A DNA stretch of 38,749 nucleotides. Origin: Deltaproteobacteria bacterium (GTDB taxonomy: Bacteria; Myxococcota_A; UBA9160; SMWR01). Made by a program: the position numbers and the translations under genes. Shown one piece after another: positions 34,717-38,749 of this stretch. The stretch spans positions 1-38,749 of the forward strand of contig PBYF01000075.1 of NCBI GenBank assembly GCA_002729515.1, given 5' to 3'. The notes beneath the pieces are model-generated. The model did no database searches, was not told the DNA's origin, and saw only the letters and a list, made by a program, of their open reading frames with translations. Position 1 is the stretch's first letter. The number at the start of each line of letters is the position of its first letter.

Positions 34717-35450
34717 ACCGTCGTGCCCTGGGGCCGGCTGTCTTCGGTGATACGGCCCCCCTCGAGACAAACGGTGCGCTTCCCGTAACGGCTCACCAGA
34801 CCGAGTTCGTGGGTCGCGACCAGTACGGTCGTACCCCGCGTCGCAGCGCTCGCGATGAGATCCATGATCTCGACCGTCAGGTCCGGATCGAGGTTCCCGG
34901 TAGGCTCATCCGCCAGCAGCACCTCGGGCTCGTTCACCAGCGCACGGGCGATCGCCACCCGCTGCTGCTCGCCAGCCGAAAGCGAGAGCGGGTGGTGCTG
35001 GCGGCGGTGCTGCAATCCGAGTTGTTTCAAGATGGCGAAGACCTTCGCGCGTGCGTCTCGGCGCGACATACCCACCACGTCGAGAGCCAGGCCGACGTTC
35101 TCTTCGATCGTGCGGCGCTCGAGCAACTTGAAGTCCTGGAAGACGACCCCCACACGCCGGCGCAGATCGGGAATCGCCCGGTGGCCCAGACGCGCAACGT
35201 TGCGGCCGAGCACGAGGATCTGGCCTTCGCTCGGGTGCTCTGCCGCGAAGAGGAGCTTCAGTAATGAGGTCTTGCCCGCACCGCTCGGCCCGGTCAGGAA
35301 GACGAACTCACCGCGCCCGACCTCGAGACTCACGTCGCGCAGAGCAAAGCTCCCCGCCGCGTAGGACTTCGAGACATGGTAGGCGCGAATCGCCGCGTCG
35401 CCGCCCGGAAGGGACGCCGCTCCGCGACCCAACCGGCGCCCGAACTTCAC
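34713..35450 (-). CDS. ftsE: cell division ATP-binding protein FtsE
   Basis: The 245-residue ATPase has Walker A GPSGAGKTS (54-62), signature LSAGEQQR (157-164) and Walker B VLLADEPTGNLD (177-188). The Q-loop context VVFQDFKLLERRTIEENV is diagnostic of FtsE. It drives FtsX in septal cell-wall hydrolysis control. About 18 residues precede the usual N-terminus (IRAYHVSKSY), a modest extension. GTG at 35450 overlaps the stop of the small conserved gene upstream as GTGA, so that gene is likely cotranslated with ftsE. Confidence 0.94.
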   Translation of the reverse strand: MKFGRRLGRGAASLPGGDAAIRAYHVSKSYAAGSFALRDVSLEVGRGEFVFLTGPSGAGKTSLLKLLFAAEHPSEGQILVLGRNVARLGHRAIPDLRRRVGVVFQDFKLLERRTIEENVGLALDVVGMSRRDARAKVFAILKQLGLQHRRQHHPLSLSAGEQQRVAIARALVNEPEVLLADEPTGNLDPDLTVEIMDLIASAATRGTTVLVATHELGLVSRYGKRTVCLEGGRITEDSRPQGTTV

Positions 35451-35899
35451 TCGCGAGAGCGCGGGGTGCGGGCTGGCTGGGAGACGACGTCCGCGCCGCG
35501 CGTGCGCGACTTGTCGACGAGGTACTCGAGGATCACAGTGTCCAGCGGTCGGGCCGATACGATCCCGTCGCCGAAGGCTCGCCCTTCGGCGTCCTCACCG
35601 GGTGCTGCAGGTGAAGGCGCCACTTCGCCCCCGAGCCGGTCGTCGATCACGGCATCGAATCCTCCCTGCTGAAGCCTCTCGAGCATGCCGAGGTGCTGCT
35701 CATCCATGAGCTTGCGCAGCATCGCGTCGAGATCGCTTTCCCCGAGCCTTCCGGCGTATTCGGTCTTCTGCGAGGCGAGGATCGTCCCCGTGTAATAGAG
35801 GTGGCTGATCACGTGCGGACGGTCACGCCCCGAATCCTCGGTCTGCACGTGGAACACGCGACCGCCGTAGCGGACATTCGTGTTGATGCCCGTGATCAA
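35447..35899 (-). CDS. conserved protein of unknown function upstream of ftsE
   Basis: The 150-residue product begins LITGINTNVRYGGRVFHVQT and continues SHLYYTGTILASQKTEYAGR, MLRKLMDEQHLGMLERLQQG, then a Pro/Ala/Glu-rich C-terminus. I recognise this as a conserved uncharacterised family that I associate with deltaproteobacteria, but I know of no assigned function. It has no signal peptide, membrane helix or metal motif. The likely start is TTG at 35899, just after an eight-base G run that could act as ribosome site. Further upstream the frame is low-complexity. The stop overlaps the ftsE start, which ties it to the division cluster. Confidence 0.7.
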   Translation of the reverse strand: MITGINTNVRYGGRVFHVQTEDSGRDRPHVISHLYYTGTILASQKTEYAGRLGESDLDAMLRKLMDEQHLGMLERLQQGGFDAVIDDRLGGEVAPSPAAPGEDAEGRAFGDGIVSARPLDTVILEYLVDKSRTRGADVVSQPARTPRSRE

Positions 35900-35902
35900 G
35901 CG

Positions 35903-35910
35903 CCCCCCCC
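35903..35910 (-). promoter_or_regulatory. eight-base G tract at the ribosome site of the pre-ftsE gene
   Basis: A run of eight G on the minus strand sits three bases before the TTG start at 35899. It substitutes for a normal Shine-Dalgarno and is prone to slippage, so its length could alter initiation. Confidence 0.45.
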
Positions 35911-35937
35911 TGCACACCGAGACTACCCGTCCGTGCG

Positions 35938-36006
35938 CGGGAATTCCCGTGGGAGATCGGCGGAACCGGCCCGCATCTGAACGCGGCGACTGTTCCCCCG
36001 GGGAAC
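35938..36006. promoter_or_regulatory. two palindromes in the gap upstream of the pre-ftsE gene
   Basis: The 116-base gap contains a perfect 12-bp palindrome CGGGAATTCCCG (35938-35949) and an inverted repeat gttcccc-c-ggggaac (35992-36006). The second lies ten bases after the NfuA-like stop and might serve as its RNA end; the first might be an operator. No -35/-10 pair is obvious. These are tentative readings. Confidence 0.35.
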
Positions 36007-36015
36007 TGGCCGATT

Positions 36016-36591
36016 CTAGGAGTAGGGGTTCTCGCCGGCGCTGTGGTCCGTGGTGTCGATGACTTCGGCGATCTCGGGGATCCGACTCGTCAGGGTCGCG
36101 ACCACCCCGTCCTTGAGAGTGACGTCGGCCTGGCCACAACCCTGGCAGCCGCCGCCAAATCGGATGAAAACCCGGTGGTTCTCGACGTTCATCAGCGCCA
36201 CTCGGCCGCCGTGGGCCGCGACCCCGGGATTGATCTCATCGTCCAGTACCTGCTGCACGCGGACCGCGAGCGGGTCGTCGAGCAGACTGGGCTTGTTCGG
36301 ATTCTCGAAGCGGAACCCGCCTCCCGACATGCTTTCGACATACCGGAGTTCGGCACCGCGCAACAATTCGACACTGGCCGGATCCACGTAGAACGCAATG
36401 CCGTCGCAGAGCGTCACGGCATCCGCCTTGGAGCGCGAATCCACGTCCACGACTCCGATCTGGTAGTGAAAGCTCGCGCCCTCCTCCTCCACCGACACCC
36501 GCAGAGCAGCGTCATCGAAGCGGCCCGCCTCACGCATCTCTCCGAGCTTTTTCGCAGCATCCTCGTCGAACGTCAGCACCGTGTCACCCAT
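36016..36591 (-). CDS. NfuA-like Fe-S biogenesis protein (A-type-like plus NifU domain)
   Basis: The 191-residue protein equals E. coli NfuA in length and architecture. An N-terminal A-type-like domain (about 1-103) has lost the conserved cysteines: SGGGFRFENPNK stands where the first motif would continue. A C-terminal NifU domain follows with the cluster-binding pair C149-X2-C152 in GGGCQGCGQADVTLKDGV. NfuA-type proteins carry and deliver Fe-S clusters, especially under stress. ATG at 36591 has AGGAGA nine bases upstream; a start at 36651 would overlap the methyltransferase gene. It is separate from the iscA-iscS pair some 10 kb away. Confidence 0.88.
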   Translation of the reverse strand: MGDTVLTFDEDAAKKLGEMREAGRFDDAALRVSVEEEGASFHYQIGVVDVDSRSKADAVTLCDGIAFYVDPASVELLRGAELRYVESMSGGGFRFENPNKPSLLDDPLAVRVQQVLDDEINPGVAAHGGRVALMNVENHRVFIRFGGGCQGCGQADVTLKDGVVATLTSRIPEIAEVIDTTDHSAGENPYS

Positions 36592-36619
36592 GGTCGATTC
36601 TCTCCTCGAGGCGGAAACA

Positions 36620-37267
36620 CTACCGCAATGCGACAGGCAAGCGCACGGCAACGTAGCTCTTCGTCAGGCCGAGGAAACGCTCGCGCCTCAGCTCGCAGTC
36701 CGGGAAGAGCGCCCGCAGCTCGGCCGCGTCCAGGAGGTGTGTCTGTGCGAGGAAACGCTCGACTCGCTCGGGAGTCGGCCGCGAAATCCAGCCCCAGAGA
36801 CTCACCCAGCGAATCAGCCGGCGCTGCCAGCCGACCGGGAGCCAGTGGAGGAAGGGCGCCAACAGGTGCGGCTCCACGAAAAAGCTGCGCGCCGGGGTCT
36901 GCACCCAGACGCCGCGCCCCACCCGGCGCAGTTCGCGGGCAAAGGCCTCCCGGGCCTCCGGACCTCCGACGTGCTCGATGACCGAGTTCGAGAACGCGAC
37001 GTCGAAGGCCGCGTCCGCAAACGCGAGCTGCGTGCCCGTTCCCACCACTGCCGCGACGTTCCCCGGGAGCCCTGTGCCGGCGTGCGGCGACTCGAGATTG
37101 AGCAACGTCACCCGCGGCGCCGAGTCGAGGAGCGCCCAGTTGTAGCGGGTGCCACCCACATCCAGCACTGTGGTCCCCCGGTCGAGACGAAACGTGCGCG
37201 CGAACGCGAGCATGCGTCGGCGCCGGAACGGGCGCAGGAAGAAATCGTAGACGGCGTGTACGTCCAT
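36620..37267 (-). CDS. class I SAM-dependent methyltransferase
   Basis: The 215-residue protein has motif I VLDVGGTRYNWALL (34-47), an acidic motif II near LLNLESP, and FDVAFSNSVIEHVGG (motif IV of Methyltransf_11, about 88-102). This places it among Rossmann-fold methyltransferases with small-molecule or lipid substrates. The C-terminal half carries an amphipathic stretch around LLAPFLHWLPVGWQRRLIRW, suggesting membrane association. The substrate is unknown; similar proteins occur in polysaccharide and lipid modification. ATG at 37267. It precedes the NfuA-like gene by 28 bases. Confidence 0.82.
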   Translation of the reverse strand: MDVHAVYDFFLRPFRRRRMLAFARTFRLDRGTTVLDVGGTRYNWALLDSAPRVTLLNLESPHAGTGLPGNVAAVVGTGTQLAFADAAFDVAFSNSVIEHVGGPEAREAFARELRRVGRGVWVQTPARSFFVEPHLLAPFLHWLPVGWQRRLIRWVSLWGWISRPTPERVERFLAQTHLLDAAELRALFPDCELRRERFLGLTKSYVAVRLPVALR

Positions 37268-37309
37268 CCCCCAGGTGCGAGATTACCGGACAGACGCGCG
37301 AAAGGGGGC

Positions 37310-37330
37310 CCCGGAGCACGTTGCTCCGGG
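37310..37330 (-). terminator. hairpin terminator after the PEP-CTERM gene
   Basis: A perfect 9-bp stem, cccggagca / tgctccggg, with a 3-base loop lies about 50 bases beyond the stop at 37382, in the 114-base gap before the methyltransferase start. On the minus strand it is followed by GCCCCCTTTC, a weak pyrimidine and T tract, so an intrinsic terminator is plausible. Confidence 0.55.
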
Positions 37331-37381
37331 ACCCGAGGCAGCGGCGCCGGGAAAGGGGGGAGCTCTCGGACCGCTACCGAG

Positions 37382-38017
37382 TCATCCAACGCGGCGTCCA
37401 AATACCGCCAGACCGGCCAGGCCCGCCATGCACAGCACGAGACTGCCGGGCTCGGGCAACAGCATCAGAGGTGCCGTACCGGGTGTGGCCGCCGCCAGCA
37501 CCCCAAAGTCGAGGGCGTTGTGGTCCGTGTCCCGGTTCGCGAAGTGGCGCGCGAGACTCTCGCCCGCCGCGGCGTCCGCTGCCGGGAAACCCTCACCCGC
37601 GAAGACCTGACCCGGGCCGAACACCCCGTAGCCGACCGCATCGAGTACGCCGTCCACACCCCGCAGCACCACGGAATCGGGTCCGTTCTGAAAATCGAAC
37701 GCGAGCACCAGGTCGGCTTCGGGTACGTCGCTGGCTCCGTCGCCGCGATCGGAGGCGACGACGAAGAGACCGTCACCGGGAATCGTTCCGCTCAGCGCGA
37801 GCGTATGTGTGATCGAACCGTTCGAACCGTTCACTCCCTCGAGCACGAGCCCCGAGAGAGCGGTGCCGGCCGTCCCCCAGATCTCGACGAAGACGTGCCC
37901 GCCGTCCGCTCCGGCCGCGTCGTAGAAGATCTCGGAAATGAGAGGCATCGCCTTGACCGGCGCGGCGCCCAGCAAGACCGCAGTGGGAAGGCAGATTCTG
38001 AGCAGTTGCAAAAACAC
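37382..38017 (-). CDS. lamin-tail-domain PEP-CTERM protein
   Basis: The 211-residue protein starts VFLQLLRICLPTAVLLGAAP with cleavage near VKA (residue 23), continues with a lamin-tail (LTD)-like beta-sandwich (LISEIFYDAAGADGGHVFVE, then GLFVVASDRGD and VVLRGVDGVLDAVGYG) and ends in PEPGSLVLCMAGLAG followed by AVFGRRVG. That ending is a PEP-CTERM sorting signal: the Pro-Glu-Pro motif, a hydrophobic helix and arginines. It is recognised by an exosortase and linked with exopolysaccharide export. GTG at 38017 has AGGAGAA upstream and gives a clean signal peptide. No exosortase lies in the window. It follows the repeat-bearing gene by 25 bases. Confidence 0.88.
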   Translation of the reverse strand: MFLQLLRICLPTAVLLGAAPVKAMPLISEIFYDAAGADGGHVFVEIWGTAGTALSGLVLEGVNGSNGSITHTLALSGTIPGDGLFVVASDRGDGASDVPEADLVLAFDFQNGPDSVVLRGVDGVLDAVGYGVFGPGQVFAGEGFPAADAAAGESLARHFANRDTDHNALDFGVLAAATPGTAPLMLLPEPGSLVLCMAGLAGLAVFGRRVG

Positions 38018-38020
38018 GGT

Positions 38021-38027
38021 TTCTCCT
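38021..38027 (-). promoter_or_regulatory. Shine-Dalgarno AGGAGAA deciding the PEP-CTERM start
   Basis: AGGAGAA lies three bases before GTG 38017. It selects a start that leaves the signal peptide at the N-terminus, rather than the longer frame up to 38155. Confidence 0.65.
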
Positions 38028-38042
38028 CGTCGGGGCCATTTG

Positions 38043-38749
38043 TCAGGGATATCCGGCGCGCGCACGGCTGAACCAGCCGCCGGTCCAGGCGTCGATGCCG
38101 GCGGCGAGTTCCGCCGCACGCAACTGCAGGTGCAGCCGCTCGCCAGGGGGCGCAACCGAAAGCTCGGCGAGCACGCGTCGCCGCTCGAAGTAGAGTTGGT
38201 TCACCTCGTCGAGCACGTCGTCGCGAAGCTTCACCACCTCCCGCGCCTCCCGGGACACATCGATCTCTTCGGGGTGGTAGGCGATGTCGCCCAGGTCCCA
38301 GGCGAAGGTGAGGGAGGTTTCGAAGCCGCGCGAACGCTTGCGCTCGCGGTCGACCAGCAGGCGCGTCTCGCCGTACAGGAAGGCCTCGTCGCGATCGATC
38401 CCGTCGTCTTTGTCCTCACCACGCGAAAGGCGCAAAGAGACCAGCGGAAGCCAACCCCGGCGGCGGACACCGTGGCGCAGATCCGCGATGCGGCGCGATT
38501 CGAGGTCGACCGCGGCGAGGACAACCCGGTGGATGTGCTCGATGGGCGGGTCCCCTTCCGGCGTGCGAAACAATGCGCCGGCCGCCGGCAGCACCCCGGC
38601 GGGCGTCAGCACCCCGGCCGCCGGCAGCACCCCGGCGGGCGTCAGCACCCCGGCCGCCGGCAGCACCCCGGCCGCCGGCAGCACCCCGGCGGGCGTCAGC
38701 ACCCCGGCCGCCGGCAGCACCCCGGCGGGCGTCAGCACCCCGGCCGCCG
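38043..38749 (-). CDS. conserved protein of unknown function with hexapeptide repeat (N-terminus missing)
   Basis: The frame is open to the right edge, so the start is probably outside; 234 residues are visible. The first 55 or so are a hexapeptide repeat alternating GVLTPA and GVLPAA. Then comes a region with two likely beta-strands (GWLPLVSLRLSRGED and GFETSLTFAWDLGDIAYHPE) and a helical part (REVVKLRDDVLDEVNQLYFE) ending LRAAELAAGIDAWTGGWFSR. I have an impression of this strand-then-helix layout with a terminal 'D-x-x-T-G-G-x-F' motif from uncharacterised, probably outer-membrane, proteins of Myxococcota-like bacteria; no function is assigned. The repeat may be a signal-distal linker. The PEP-CTERM gene follows after 25 bases. 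Confidence 0.65.
   Translation of the reverse strand, partial: AAGVLTPAGVLPAAGVLTPAGVLPAAGVLPAAGVLTPAGVLPAAGVLTPAGVLPAAGALFRTPEGDPPIEHIHRVVLAAVDLESRRIADLRHGVRRRGWLPLVSLRLSRGEDKDDGIDRDEAFLYGETRLLVDRERKRSRGFETSLTFAWDLGDIAYHPEEIDVSREAREVVKLRDDVLDEVNQLYFERRRVLAELSVAPPGERLHLQLRAAELAAGIDAWTGGWFSRARAGYP
38581..38749. repeat. 18-bp tandem repeat, two alternating variants, over nine units
   Basis: Two 18-base units, gccgccggcagcaccccg and gcgggcgtcagcaccccg, alternate from 38581 to the right edge, with one place where the first unit occurs twice in a row. On the minus strand they encode GVLPAA and GVLTPA. Unit length is a multiple of three, so copy changes stay in frame. Identity between copies of the same variant looks complete, indicating recent expansion or homogenisation. 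The array runs off the edge. Confidence 0.95.

Noticed and set aside
38581..38749. CRISPR-like array at the right end
   Set aside because: The units are contiguous with no spacers and keep a reading frame, so they are a coding tandem repeat.

Overview
This window looks like a chromosomal segment of a high-G+C, Gram-negative bacterium of the former Deltaproteobacteria (Myxococcota- or Desulfobacterota-like). The assignment is inference. It rests on G/C-rich third positions, outer-membrane lipoproteins and a LolB-like protein, an FtsE-FtsX-EnvC-CtpA cluster preceded by a small conserved protein I associate with that group, a bactofilin, and a PEP-CTERM protein, which implies an exosortase elsewhere in the genome. 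No rRNA, tRNA, CRISPR array, insertion sequence or phage gene was seen. Both ends lie inside short in-frame tandem repeats, so the segment is probably a contig whose assembly stopped at the repeats.

Layout. (1) 1-3806: end of an EF-Tu domain-2-like protein with a repeat linker, a convergent bactofilin, then holB (DNA polymerase III delta'), a TatD-family nuclease and an inositol-monophosphatase-family enzyme. (2) 3803-8405, minus strand: a coupled four-gene module of ABC ATPase, ABC-2 permease, GldG-like protein and DUF4340 protein. (3) 8406-9630: a sparse stretch with a 75-residue exported protein, an unknown 103-residue protein and a 338-base gap. (4) 9631-21241, plus strand: a dolichyl-phosphate-mannose-synthase-like glycosyltransferase, a family 4 glycosyltransferase broken by a one-base frameshift, and an eight-gene oligopeptide ABC transporter cluster in the order A1-B1-C1-D-F-A2-B2-C2, in which two binding-protein/permease sets flank a single ATPase pair. 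(5) 37267-21156, minus strand: a long array reading methyltransferase, NfuA-like, conserved protein, ftsE, ftsX, envC-like, ctpA-like, xseA, xseB, ispA-like, dxs, tlyA, (promoter) iscA-like, iscS-like, cysC, TPR lipoprotein, LolB-like lipoprotein. (6) 37382-38749, minus strand: a lamin-tail-domain PEP-CTERM protein and the end of a protein with a hexapeptide repeat.

Functional themes are septal peptidoglycan remodelling (FtsEX-EnvC, CtpA), isoprenoid precursor supply (IspA, Dxs), Fe-S cluster assembly (IscA, IscS, NfuA-like), DNA repair and replication (XseA, XseB, HolB), envelope lipoproteins and peptide uptake. Genes are packed tightly: many junctions are GTGA or ATGA start/stop overlaps, and GTG starts are common. 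I found no clear new defence or mobile system. The more unusual points are the shared-ATPase transporter cluster, the frameshifted glycosyltransferase, the shortened region after the second Asp-rich motif of the prenyltransferase, the repeat-bearing proteins at the edges, and the tiny exported protein with a sorting-like tail.
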